Below are positions 20,442 through 33,000 of a DNA stretch of 64,000 nucleotides, in pieces. The notes under the pieces were generated by a model that saw nothing but the letters and a program-made list of their open reading frames with translations, did no database searches and was not told the origin of the DNA. The DNA lies in contig NMRA01000114.1 in the NCBI GenBank assembly GCA_002633005.1, positions 58,724 to 122,723 on the forward strand. The letters run 5' to 3'. Every line of letters starts with the position of its first letter. Position 1 is the stretch's first letter. The DNA comes from Phoronis australis (lineage: Eukaryota; Phoronida; Phoronidae). The translations under genes and the position numbers were made by a program.

Positions 20442-21523
20442 CTGAATGGAAAAGCCGTTTCAATATATGTTAATAGGCCAAAACCAGGTTTGGTATCCAC
20501 GCATTTAACCAATCACACAGAATGATCTGAGTCGGTACAAATTTGTATTTGCCATGCAACTGATTAATTCTCGAGTTGATTTTTTGATGTGAGATATCGC
20601 TCAGCTGAGGACTTGGCAATAAAACTGTAGCTGTATAGGCTGGTGTTTGAATTCGCCACTATAGGCGTTAATGTACTTTCAAAGATGCGCTTGTTGCTCC
20701 TTACTATAATGTGTAATGCAAGAATTAAACGAATCCCCGTTTGTCGAATTTGGCAAAAAGGTCTGCCTCAGTGAAACAAGAAGTAGGAAAAAACGATGCA
20801 AAAGTCCACTAGAAAGGCAGGCCGTGAATATTGCGCGGACGCACGTCTTTGTTTTTAGTAAAAGGTCCACATTCTCCGAAAATTCCCCCCCCCCCTCCCG
20901 TTTCAGGCTGCTTGTACGCATGCAAATAAGTGACCGTCACTTATTTGCAAATGTGACATTTGCATTAAAGATTGCACTTCGCTTGCTCACCCTTTTGCCT
21001 GCATGCAATGTTATTCGCCCAAGCACACGCCATAACCACGGTTCCGCCGTACGTGATTTGCAGTCATCAAGATATTTCGCCACAGAAGCAGGCGTTCTTA
21101 ACAACATTTGACAATTTTTAACCTACATGTCGTGTTCCTAACTAATTTGGCCAAGCATAGGCACAGAGATAAGAATGCAATTAACCCGCTGTAAGTGCGC
21201 AGCAGGGGTCAGTGATGCCCTGGCCTGCACTCCAACCGCTCTCACCATCAGCTGAGCTCCTTTCGATCAGTTCTGACCTCATCATAACAGGTGTAACTGG
21301 CTTTATTTTTGTGTTCAATATCTTGTTTTTGCGTTGTGTAGGATTCGTTTTGGACCGAATCTTGTGATTCCAGCCACCGCAACCCCGTTGCGGTCGGTAA
21401 CGGTTCAGTTGCGGACACCAACTCAGGCCCTATTTGCAACTAGGAGATTGTATACATACAGGACTCATATCTGCGCCGGGACTGAAAATGATTTTGTGAG
21501 TGTGAGGCAGCCGGCGCCGCGGG

Positions 21524-21571
21524 TGCGTCATGGGTCATGATGAGTCAGTGACTGGATGACGTCATGACGAC
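21524..21571. promoter_or_regulatory. Cluster of bZIP-type sites
   Basis: Within 48 bp lie TGCGTCA (21524), TGGGTCA (21531), TGAGTCA (21541, AP-1 consensus) and TGACGTCA (21557, perfect CRE). The nearest gene start is SPEF2, about 860 bp downstream. Whether this is an enhancer or part of a repeat is unknown. Confidence 0.35.
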
Positions 21572-21894
21572 TAAGCTGAAACCGTCAGTGCACCGGAGAC
21601 TGCCTTAAAAGGCGAAAGGGATCTCAGTAAAATAGCCGGTTACTGACTTGCCACGAGGCGCGTACGAATGACACTGGTAGAGGAAAATTGACTCAAGAAG
21701 ATACACGCAACGACTGCTGGGCTCCAGGAACGCCGGGGATCCCGGTGCTGCAGTGCGCCGGGGCCCGGCGGCCGAGGACTGGACCCGAGGGTCGAGTCCG
21801 AGATTCCCGCGAAGAGCGATCATGAGCCAGATAGTGTCAGTGTGACGTGTATATAGCTTTAGTGGCAATTGCAGGAAGAAATTGGCTCCGGAAT

Positions 21895-21980
21895 CAGCTA
21901 CATGCGCGCACCTAGCCTAAAATATAGGGGGGCTCGAGTTTTCAGTAACGAGTATGTGGACTTTTTACTAGTGGAAACCC
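21895..21980 (+). repeat. Dispersed repeat family A, copy 2
   Basis: Contains ATGCGCGCACCTAGCCTAAA, a G run, GGCTCGAG, and GTGGACTTTTTACTA, matching copies at 5710-5870 and 63880-63975 in order and orientation. Confidence 0.6.
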
Positions 21981-22256
21981 GGCGGACTGGGAACCGCCGT
22001 CCCCCGGCCCGCCGGGGGGCTGCGACCTATGTTTAGCCAGAGCTATGAGTTGTGCATTCGCACAAAATTCTTGTGGACTTTTGTCTCGTTTTCTCGGACG
22101 TTTTGTTTCTCTGAGACGGATCTTTCTGTCCACTTCGCCAAATGGGGGGCTTGCATGAACTAACGACAATTGGTTAAAAAAGTTCTCAGTCTTCAATAAA
22201 TGAACTTGCCAAGGAAGTCAATGCTATGTCCAGAAGATGGCAGCGCATACAACCTT

Positions 22257-22270
22257 GTTACGACAATAAC
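22257..22270 (+). promoter_or_regulatory. RFX X-box-like site upstream of SPEF2
   Basis: GTTACGACAATAAC fits the RFX consensus RYYNYY-N(1-3)-RRNRAC at 11 of 12 specified positions, with a 2-nt spacer. It lies about 156 bp before the SPEF2 ATG. CCAAT boxes overlap or follow it (22270-22274 and 22307-22311). RFX factors activate ciliary genes through such promoter-proximal sites, so the match agrees with the gene's function. Occupancy is not shown. Confidence 0.5.
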
Positions 22271-22425
22271 CAATGAGCAGCTCTGATACATAGTGCTGTG
22301 AAACGACCAATCAAATACGCTGAGATAAAAGCGGTAAGTCCAACGTTTCTATGACAATCTGCCATGTTGGATTTTTGCTTTCTTTGACAAATGTGAATGA
22401 GTTCTTGATATTTTGACGAGTTAAA

Positions 22426-24049
22426 ATGACTGATATTTTGGTGAGGTGGCTGAACGATGAAGTCAAACTTTCTAAAAAGATTGGTGAGTTTGTGTCCCTT
22501 GCATATTTCTTTAAATTGTTTCTTTTGCTCTTCGTCCATGGGGTCCAGGATCTCCAAACTGTTACTGTTCGCTCGGGTCTCAGACTTGCTGCAGGATTCG
22601 AGTAGAAAGGTTTCATTTTCACAATGTTTGGCATGCAGCTGACTATTTTCGTACTCCTACATCTGCAATATTCCCCCTTTTCTTACGGAACAGGTGTGCC
22701 ACCAGGAAGGTGAACACCAGGGTTATCTCGCATACAGGTCTTCAACTTACGTTGTAGGATGGTTGTAGGCAATGACCATCGCCTCTGTTGGCACGAACCA
22801 GAGGCGATGCAGCTCCTATCGGCGCTCTGTACGCCGGAAGCTTTTCGGCAAATTATGCCTCGCACCGACTAAAGCATCAAAGTCACGCTGTTATAAATAC
22901 CTTTTGCGTATAGAGGGACACCTTAGGAGGTTGGCGGTGTGTTTAATTCCTTCCAACTCGAACAAATACTTCCGTTATCAAACTTTTTGAATCATGGACG
23001 CCCTGGATTATTGGGAACCCTCTTTTCGAAATAGCCTGCAATCAGAGCTGTGTTGTTCATACTCCTATAACTCTTTTCTGATGTAGTATGTAGTATGACA
23101 AAAAGATACAATTTGCAAAATAAACCAGTTAAGGTCAGTGAAACAGGAACATGTTCCCTCTGTCATGTGGGGTTGAGTCCTACGCATTATACATTCAAGC
23201 GGTTTCCGTGAAGATTCAATTCTCATCTTAACGCCAGTATGCTATGCTTTCAGACCAGAATGCATTTGCCAAAGAGTTTGCCACTGGTTACCTACTGGGA
23301 GAGGTGCTCCATCTGTATCAGATGCAGGATGATTTTGACCAATTTTCACAGAGCAAGTAAGTATACAACCAGTAGCTACACAGGGGACTTTCTGTGAGGT
23401 GTTACTACCATATCTAAAGCCATTGGTTGTCTTTAAAAACTAAGTTGTAGTGCATTAGATTCATATTTTGGTAACACTGACGGAAGGTTCTTGTTGATAG
23501 AGAATCACTATTGCGCGTATTAGTGTAAACAATCTCAATAATTCAATGTGCCAGAGCTATTTCATTCAATGACTGGTTTTGGTGACACCTAATGTGGGGA
23601 AAGTAGGAGTTGATACCCTACCAGAGTAAGGTATTGAATGCAAAGTCAACACTAGTTAATGTGCGAGAGTTATTAGATGTACTTTCTACCTATATCTTCA
23701 TTGTGGTCTTTAAAATGCCTTGTCTACTACTACTTGTAATGAGTGGACTTTGGACTATTCTGTGTTTGTCACATGATATTTGCCTCCACCTTCCAGGACG
23801 GCTGACTCCAAACTCAACAATTTCACCCGGCTTGAACCCAAATTACATCTGTTGGGGGTGCCGTTCGATACAAACGTCGCCCGTGGGATCATGACGGAGG
23901 AGCAGGGTGTGGCTACAACTCTACTCTACCAGATGTTCATTGCCATCAACAAGAAGATCAAGGCCAATCTCACCTCGACTGCCATGGAAACAATGAGGCC
24001 AGCGGCCCCAGTGAAATTGGAAGGCATTGAAAGTTACATTTACAGAGAG
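22426..24049 (+). CDS. SPEF2: SPEF2 exons 1-3: N-terminal CH-like domain
   Basis: Exons 22426-22483, 23254-23356 and 23797-24049 encode residues 1-138. The pattern is that of the SPEF/CH_2 calponin-homology fold: ILVRWLNDEV, then GYLLGEVLHLYQ, then SKLNNFTRLEPKLHLLGV, then GVATTLLYQMFIAI. In this family the domain is thought to act in microtubule or axoneme attachment. Donors are GTGAGT, GTAAGT and GTGAGA. The first intron (22484-23253) and second intron (23357-23796) hold nothing I recognise. Confidence 0.93.
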
Positions 24050-27000
24050 GTGAGACTAATAGATCTATGTCAGAGTGTTATAGCCAATTGTAACAAGTGA
24101 ACTTATTTTGACATTTCAATGTGAGTTCATTGTTTTTCTGTTATCAGGTGTGAAGTTGACCACAACTTTGTCTATAGTGTACAACACTTTTATGTATAAG
24201 TCAGAATGCATGTCATACAGGCAGAATGAAATTCTAGCAGTTGTGCAAACTCACCTGAATGTCTTTTTGCTTGCTTGAGAAGTTTCGTGGCCAGCGTGCT
24301 ATTTTTGCGTTTTCTTTTTCCTATCAAAAGTCTCACTACCTACTTTCACTTGCAGTTGGATGGAAAGTCTGGTCAAGCATAAATGCAAAATTAGATTTCT
24401 TTCTGTCACATGACCGGCCCCAAAGTATGTGTCTGGCTCAAGACAGCATCAATCTCGACTAAAACTCTGGTGATGAATTGAAAACACAAACAATTCTTGT
24501 CTCTAATGCAATCATGCCACTCATTGTGAAATGTCAAAAAATAAAACATACCTACACGCCTACCAGTTTCTGAGGGGAAAAGGCGGAGCAAGGATAAACA
24601 AAACTGTATTGATTAGCAACTTAATTATATCTTTTTATAGAGACTGAAGCGTTTGACGCCTAGACAGACGGATGACAATCTCAAGTCTCTCATTGGAAGG
24701 TTCCACGAGAAACAGGTACAGATGGAGAGCATTGCATTCAAACAGAGATTTGAAGAGCAGGAGAGACTTCGTGAAGAGAAACAGGCGCAGAGACAGGCTT
24801 TGATTGATAGGTCTAGGCAGGCCCGTGCACGGCAGACAGAAGTCATGGCCAAGATCCAGTGAGTTGAACTTTGACCCAGAGTCTGATATCTGATGCCAGG
24901 AAAAGCACTGAGGGTGGCAGTATATAAGACATAGACTTTAAGAAAGGGGTGTTCAAGGAATGCGGAATCAACATATAGGAGAATGGACCTTAGGTGGATC
25001 TAAGGGGCTTCATGAGTTGCTTAAGCATTTCCATGAGCTAACTGAGAAATGCCTACACCCTAATTAAAGAAGAGATCATCACTTGCCTCCAATCAAATCA
25101 CCTTTGGATGAAAAATTAAATATGAACACTCTTTTGAAATGGTGATATCTAGTTCATGTGGTGCAGGCATTTAGGCAGACTTGGTTAATACTTAAATGAC
25201 TTCCTTCCTAGGGTCTTGCCCTTCATGAAATGTTGCTGAATAACTTTGCCATCTTTACAAGGATATGCATCAACTTCAAACCGAATACAGTGGGCTCTGA
25301 CGATGACGCTTAAAATTGAGGTCCCGCTGCCGTCTTAATAATAACCGAAAATGTGGTTATAATTGATTGAAATAACTTATTATATCAATTAAGCATTATA
25401 GTGTGTTAAAGGATTTTGTTACGAAGGGCATTGTACTATTACCTTTCGCATGGTATGTTGTTAGCTTTGGCAATGTAATAGTGGGACTGATCTTCATTCA
25501 CATATTGTTATTCTAGGGCGGCCCAAGTTCACATTCCCAAGCCCCCACCTAGCCACACAATAAAAGCCATGGCAGCCCGCAAAGAAGCTAGACAAAGGCT
25601 TGAAGCTGAGGTGAGTCGGATTTACTGGCAAACCCTGTTGAGAACTTAATACATTGTTGTGCCTTAATTGCTGCATGTACGTTAAAATCTGACTGATTTT
25701 GCACAAGAATAATTATAACAGAAATGGAAATTTTTTCAAAAGGCTTCTAATGTTTGTGAATGTCTGATGGTGCCAAGCTCTAGCAGAGATTGTGCAAACA
25801 GTTTTCATTTTGTTTATGATAAAATGAGAAAATCAAAATTTTTCTTCACTTCTATATCATGTCCCAAATAATTGTACTGTAGTCGATGCTATTTGTTTTA
25901 ATCCAGACCTCATTTTTGGTCTGGAGTAGTGTCCTCTGCCATATGCTGATCAATGTAGACCATGGTGTTTCCATGTCACATCTTTGTAGTTATTGTCAAT
26001 GAATAAACACATTTTTCTCCGTTATATTATCCTCAAGTAATCATTAGCTTAATGAACTTTTTGTGTCTGTAACTCATTCATTTGTAGGGACACCCTATTA
26101 TCTTAACCATCAATGAACCAGTGTTCCAACTAAAAAATGAACTTTTGATTTAGACCACTTGCCTCTGACTGTTCAATTGGTCTCAACATGTTCCTTACTC
26201 ATGTGAGAAGTGACTTTTGGTTTTGCGAAGAACTGACAAGTCGTTATTGCTTCTTGAGACTATGTCATGTGAATGACCTGAAACTTTGTAACAAGTTAAC
26301 TTGTAAAGTTTGTTCTCAACCAGCAATGAAATGTCAATTCTTTTCAGACCTAAAATCACATCTATTTTGACTTAATGAACAATTTGAGACCAATTTCATG
26401 CCAGTGAGTGGTCTTAATCAGCAGTTGGTCGACAAGTGTATATAGTCTCGTTACACTTTACTTGAGACATTAACGTAATTGTCAAAAAATAATTAGATTT
26501 TGCTAGTATCAAATATAAATCAATGAAATGCAAGTTCTTTCATTGAGATGTAAAAACTCGAATGGGGCCTTTATTCAAGGATAAGACTGGTGTTTAAAGC
26601 ATTGTCTGGGCAATGTATGTACTAGTTACATTTATTATGGGTGGGAAGTTGGTCAAGAAAATATGATTACAGCAACTTGATTCTTAAATTTTGAGAACTG
26701 ATATCAATTATTTCCACTGAGATTTAGTCTTGACTATCTGTACTAGAGCACGGACTTCGAACGCAGACAACGTATCAGTGAGGTATTATTGTATCCCCCT
26801 GTAAACAGAATGTAACTGCATACCCGCGTGTATTATCCCCCACATTGATGAGATTATTCCTTGTAAGAACTTGTAGCCTTAATTAGCTGACATGTTCTCT
26901 TGTTGATACCGTCTCGTCCATCACAACTGAGTGTTCCACACCCTCATTCTGAATGTAATGTTTGTGTGGATGTGAAACGTAAAATTTTCCCACCTTAATC

Positions 27001-30000
27001 CGTGATACAAACACCCCACAGTAAGTCCCACCTGATCAACATGTTTCCTTGAATGACCATTTTGTGTAATCTTTACTGAAATGGTGTCACACCATTTGAT
27101 CATAGAACCCTGATACTAATTTCCACTGCAATGAAGTTAACGCAGCCAGTTTTGGGGATGGAACAAAATCAGATAAACATGAGACTGCTTTTAGTGCTAA
27201 CTGATTGCACTGAAAGTCAGTCTTTCATTGCTTTTGAATGCAAGTGCAGCTAAATCAATCTTTAAGAAATTGACAGGATTTGCTGTGTGACCTTTGAACC
27301 CACTAACATGGTCTTGTCCGACCTCTCATTTTACCCCACGATGTTTTCTATAGAAGAAGCAGATATTTTAACTGGTGTTCGGATTTCTTTCACTTTGATG
27401 TTCCTAAAGCAAGAGGTTGGAAATGGACCTGTACCATAGAGTTGTTCAGTTGTTTAAAGATAATTGGGTGGTTAATTGGTATTTTATGGTTTCTCACTTT
27501 AACGAATCCTTATACTGAAATGAATTTGTCTGATATGTCGAAATTAAACAGCTAAAAAGGAAAAACAGAAATTTACAAATGATACTAGTGTCTGTGCATT
27601 TATTTCTGTTTCAAAACATGCCTCCCATTTCAGCAAACTCGTCTAGCTCTGGAAAAGTTTGAGGAGAGGATGAAGACCATCTTGCCTCCGTCCAAACCAT
27701 TTGGTGTGGAGGAGGAGGAGGATGATGGGTGAGTCTGCTGCCATATTGTTCTTGATTATTCTCTTTTTCTGACCACAAGGACGTCAAAGGTCTGTGATGT
27801 TCCTCTCTGTTCAGTTACGACCACTTATAGTCAAGGTGTACTGTTCTACGTGCAGGTTTTGATCGATTAAGTTGTCCATCATTGTATGAGTGAGAAACTC
27901 TGTTATGGAAAGTGAGAACATTGTCATTTATTCTTGTGAAGTGTGTTTGTGAGTATTTCAAGATGCTGCCGTTAAACTGACTGTAACTTTGCTGTGCTGC
28001 TGTTATTAGTATAGTTATTCCTTTGTTGATCAACTGTGTAGGGAAATCCATAGTGTGTTCATCGTGTTGTTCGAGGAGTATATCTATAATCATGAAGTGG
28101 ATGGCTATGAGGTAACAAAAATGGTAGAATGTACTTCCATTTGGTATTGAATTGGCTGCCATTATGAGTGGTGGGCATTGGAAACTGTCATCTTGGAGCA
28201 TTGCAACACAACCTATCCATCATCTTGTGAACAACATGCTAAGAGGTTAAGAAAATGTCCTTCACAAATTCGAAGAAGGAACAATTATGGAACGTAGTTT
28301 TTAATTCCAGAAAGTTTTCTTTCAGTGTCCTAGAGGAGGAGGAGGAAGAGAAAGAGGCCTTGCCGATGAACCCTCTGGACTTGATCAAGCCCAGCTCCAA
28401 CGATGACTACATTGGCAAGATCAGAAAGAGGCTGAATGAGGATGCGGCAGCACGGGCAGAGCGGGAGAAACGTCGACGAAAGGTGTTAGTGGATCAGATG
28501 AAAGCTCACGAGGCACAGGAGGTAAGGACATCTGTTGGTGAGTTTAGGTAGCTTGGTTCTTCGACTGTTTATTGTTGACTGTTGTTGGAAGTTGTGAGTG
28601 AGTTTAGAGTATGTGCAAGTTCTAGTTGTTTTTATGCAATCGCTCTTGTTCAAGATATTTGCATAAAACTTAGAGCCAAAATTCTTTGTTATCATAAATC
28701 GGGATACCATCCGGTAGTAGGAACATGTAACACAGTCACGTATCACTGTTAGTAAAGAGATCATCTTATTTTTGTTCGCTGTAAACAGGAAGCGAGACGC
28801 GAAGAAATGTTGGTGAATCGGCTGATGCGCCAGTCACAGCAGGAGCGTAGGATTGCAGTGCAGCTACTGCAGGCGAGGCAGGAGAAAGAGGTCATACGAC
28901 GGAACAGGCTACTGCGGGAGAAACAGTATGAAGAGAGGAGATTGAAGGACTTTGAGGAAGCCCTTAACAGGGAGTCTGTAAGTGAATGATGAGGGTAGTT
29001 GGTGTGAGGACAGGGTCTTTAAATTGTTATATTGGGAGAGAGAAAGTACTAAGAGTACTTGTAGGACTTCTGGGTTCTGGGTTGAGATCCTTTTTTGAGA
29101 TGTGAAATCTCGAATTTGCAGTAATTATGTTTGTAGCTCAGATCTCGAAGTCGGGACTCGTCTGTGTAAGTCATTTAATGTTCTTGAGCATTACGTCGAA
29201 GACATTTGGCTTAAGTTCATAGTTAGTAGGATACAAAATTAAGTATTAATTAAAAACTGTTAGATGTCTAGTACTCATGGTTTATCTGTATTACACTTCA
29301 AAATTAGATAGAATCCAGTTCAGATATAAGCAAAGCATCGAGCTGGGGCTGTGCCTTGTATTTCACTTAAACAATGCTCCAGAGTGTTCTTTACATTCTT
29401 GGAATTAGTTGTGATTTTTGGTGCGTACAAAGTCCCATTAAGGATATGAATTGCATTTCACTGAATGCTGTAACTACGAAAAAGCTATGCATTACAGCTG
29501 TACAGTTTATGGAATTTTGGCGAATGCGTGGACATGTGGAGGTAATCCTCCTTTTGATATTGAAGTACTCGTGAACTATGGTGCAGCTAAGGTCTGTCAA
29601 ATCTTCAGTTTCTGTCCGTGGTTACCCCCAGGAAATGGCACGTCTAGCTAAGCTGGAGTACCTTGAGCAGACCAAGATGGACCGAGAGCTGCACGACCAG
29701 ATCGCGGCGCAGAGAGCGGAGGCACGTTATCGTCGACACTACGACATGTGCGGCGACATTCTAACACAGATACTTGACTTCACCACCAAGATTGGAGAAT
29801 ATCGCGAGCTGACCAACAGGTGGGGACACTGGGCTAAAGGATAACAGATACAGTTTAATTTTAAATGGCCATAGATTTTTGCTGAATGAAACAAAACAAA
29901 CACTGGGGTTATGACTTTTAAACTTCACTCAAGAATGACTCAAAGCTTATAACAAATTACATGTCCAGTGTCGATGTGCAATGTGATTGGTCTATTTTAG

Positions 30001-33000
30001 AATCACTATTATTAAGAACATTTGGTTTTCTGAAGTTCACAGTATCTGTAGATACGATTAGGCATGGCATTGTATGTGACAAGTTCCTGGACATCTTGAT
30101 TGTTTCTATCTGTCAGGAGCTGTGTAAAGCTGTTGTCTATGATAAACTCAAAAGGTTCAGATGTAATTCACCCTCCCCTCTGTGAAGAACCTTACCTTTG
30201 ATTTGGACTGTTTATGGTCATAACATTGGTCTTGGCTTGTTCCTTACTTAGATTGGATGGGTTTTGTTGGTGTGAGATAACTGGCAGTTTCCCGCTGCTT
30301 GAGATCAGGATCTGAATAAGCTGGTTTTGCCGGCTTGTGGATCATTTTACATAATACCAAACTCAATCCTGTGCAACTACAGACTTTCAACTCTACCCCC
30401 TAACCCCAGAAATCAAATCTAATCTTAGACAAGATCTTTAACTGAGATCAGTTTAATAATGATGGTTAGTTGTGAAAAGTTATTCTTCAAATTTGCCTAA
30501 AGCCTTTTCAGTGTTGGTGTTAGTGCATGTCCCTTTTATGTTATGCGTTGAAATCGAAAGGGAAGCAAAATCCAGTGAGCCGTTGCATATCAGATAAATT
30601 GAAAGAGGATTCCATGAAATTGAAAAGGACTCAAATTTTTAGTGCTCAGAATCTTGCGACTGAAAATTTTGAAATCCTAGTTCCAGCACTACTAGTTGAA
30701 ACCTCAAGCTATACCCTTATTTGATTTGACAGGTTGCTTCCACCTAAGTTGATGCGAGAGTGGACAGACTTGTTTCTGGCAGGTAAACCTCTCTATGATG
30801 AGCCGTTGGTCATTTCGGAGACTGAAGTGACCGAGGAAGGACTGACCCCAGCACAGGTGCTAGAGAAGGAAAGGCAAGAACTGTTGAACGAGGGCGACTT
30901 TATGGAGTACAAGGTGTGTGAACAGGGTGAAATATGGGTCATAGGGGTGACGACTGCGGGGGCCATTGTGATGTGAGACTCTAGCAGAGTTAGTGTGACA
31001 GTGTCAGAGCGAGAGTAACTTGGAGTCACGAATGATATTGCATGACTCATTCAAGCTTATCATTCACAGTCACCTCTGTTGCCCAGCCTTCAAACACAAG
31101 AAGATAATCATATTAATGTAAGGTAGCAATGTCTTCGATTTGTGCTACTCGAATCCCAACTGGTATGGATCATTCGAAATGGTGGGTTAGGAAATGGGCC
31201 TTAGTAGCTTATGTATAATAGCTTGCAGTTACTTACTGGACAATATGCACTTCAATGTGAATGTTCGATATGTTATTTAGTTAGTTGTGTTATTCTATTG
31301 ACTGTAATGGAAAGGAAAGCACTCATGATGATAGTTGATTTGAAACATTATTCATTCTCAAATCATTAGAACATTACTTTCATTGCCTTCAACTTTTTGG
31401 CATTTACACCTGGACAATGTTAAAATACTGCATCCTTGGTGATGGATAATTCAACAAAAATGCGTAATCACCTTTACTAACTTCTTTTTCATTACCCTTC
31501 ATTCTCCGTTATGAGGGACGACTGCTATTACGGAGAATTTGGCTTCTGCGCAGCTGTCATGATGGCGAATTCTGGGTCATTTTGTTTGAATACTTTTGGT
31601 TTGCACTGTATACACCAAATAAATGGTTTACTAGGTGTCACTTTCAAGAAGTATGGAGTGCAGTATAAATGATATTTTGTTATGCAGTATTGATTGGATC
31701 TGGTAATTACCTCTTCTAGAATATGATTGGTGAATGGCTGCCACCAGAAGGCTGTGAAGTAACAGGACCTCCCAGAAGTAACCCCATCGTTGGTCACATT
31801 GTACAGAGGCTTCTGAATATCGTGCACCCTCCCTCTGTAAGTTATCGTAAACTTATTTTGTTTTGAATTGCTGACATTTGGCTGAATAGTGTGTCAAAAT
31901 AGAAAGCATGGACTTGATGAATTTGCTGCCGTGGGCCACAGACTGTTTGAAATTGTAAGTGGGAACATGCTTCTTGTAAAAGGTTTTGTGACAGTCACAT
32001 AACTACAAATCATAACTAAAGGATTAAATGAATAATTCCTTTAAATGGTTTGTGTAAATTATAAATTATTAAATAATAACCAGTTATTTAGTGGAGAGAT
32101 TTTGTTTTATGGAAGTATCATTTTGCTCATTATGAATTCAAAATCCTGACTGGTATTTTCGAAAATTTTATCAGAAGAGTTCAGTGAGATTTATTAAAGC
32201 TCAAATTGTTTTCAAGTCTTGCAATATAATATTAACCATGATTTCAATCTCTTTTCTCTCTTTTGCACTTCCCCTTATGTCCTTACATAGCGTGCATTTA
32301 GCATAGTAGGCTCCAAAGTAGTCGATAGCTTGATGCTCACATATTTTCTAGATTTACCTAAGGACTTTGATTCCATAGATCTACCTACAGAAGTGCATGA
32401 CTCCAGTTTCCTGGTGTGGTCCCGTACTCGCTTGTGTTGTTTCTGTATAGATTACGCATTCACCATGTTCCAGCCTCCCCCTGCACCACCAGAGTTCCCG
32501 CCATTCCCCATCAAGGCTTGCGTCCTGGGTAAAGTATTCAGTGGGAAGACGTCGTGTGTTGAAAGACTAGCCGAGGGTAAGTCTGACTGGTGAATGATGC
32601 TTCGTTAACAGGGCTGTTAAAATGGTAGCTCTAGAATGATATTAGGTCATGTAAGAAAAATACATGCATAATTAAATAAGGACAAAATTATTGAAAAGAT
32701 ATTATACACTACTCAGCTTCACACTTGTGCTCGTCTCATTCTTTTACAGTTTCCATCATTGTTTGAATTTAGCAGCTTTAATTATTGAATATTAAAGTCA
32801 TGTTTTGATTGCGGGTTTCTTGCTTCCATATTACTTTTTCATGTCTTGATCACTTTTCCAGCCATCGTTTACCTAACTTTTTTGCATTTTTGGAAAAGTT
32901 TGCTTAATTCAGTTAAAATTTTTGTACAAGACTCCTTGTCGATATAAAAGTGCTTGCCTTTAGACAGCGTTCTGTAGTTTACTGATGTTGTCTGTTTTGA

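Larger units (their letters stand above)
20742..22145. repeat. Inverted pair of related coding-like fragments (20742-20812 plus; 22072-22145 minus)
   Basis: Read on the plus strand, the left copy translates to VCLSETRSRKKRCKSP. The right copy, read on the minus strand, gives IRLRETKRPRKRDKSP in the equivalent frame. Nucleotides around GAGAAACAA, AAACGA and CAAAAGTCCAC match in the same order. Probably two decayed pieces of one transposable-element gene in opposite orientation. Neither fragment extends into a recognisable enzyme. Confidence 0.5.
20442..22256. other. Intergenic, GC-rich in part, with transposon-like fragments
   Basis: No complete gene recognised. It contains two inverted, related coding-like fragments (20742-20812 and 22072-22145), a GC-rich block at about 21700-21800, a bZIP-site cluster at 21524-21571 and a copy of dispersed repeat family A at 21895-21980. 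Upstream exons of the minus-strand receptor candidate may hide here but I could not find them. Confidence 0.45.

Noticed and set aside
20304-20525. Plus-strand frame with acceptor TTTTGTTTCAG and ELNGKAVSIYV, resembling the end of an RNA-recognition motif
   Set aside because: The similarity covers only about a dozen residues and has no supporting exons. The minus-strand reading fits neighbouring phases better, though this is not certain.
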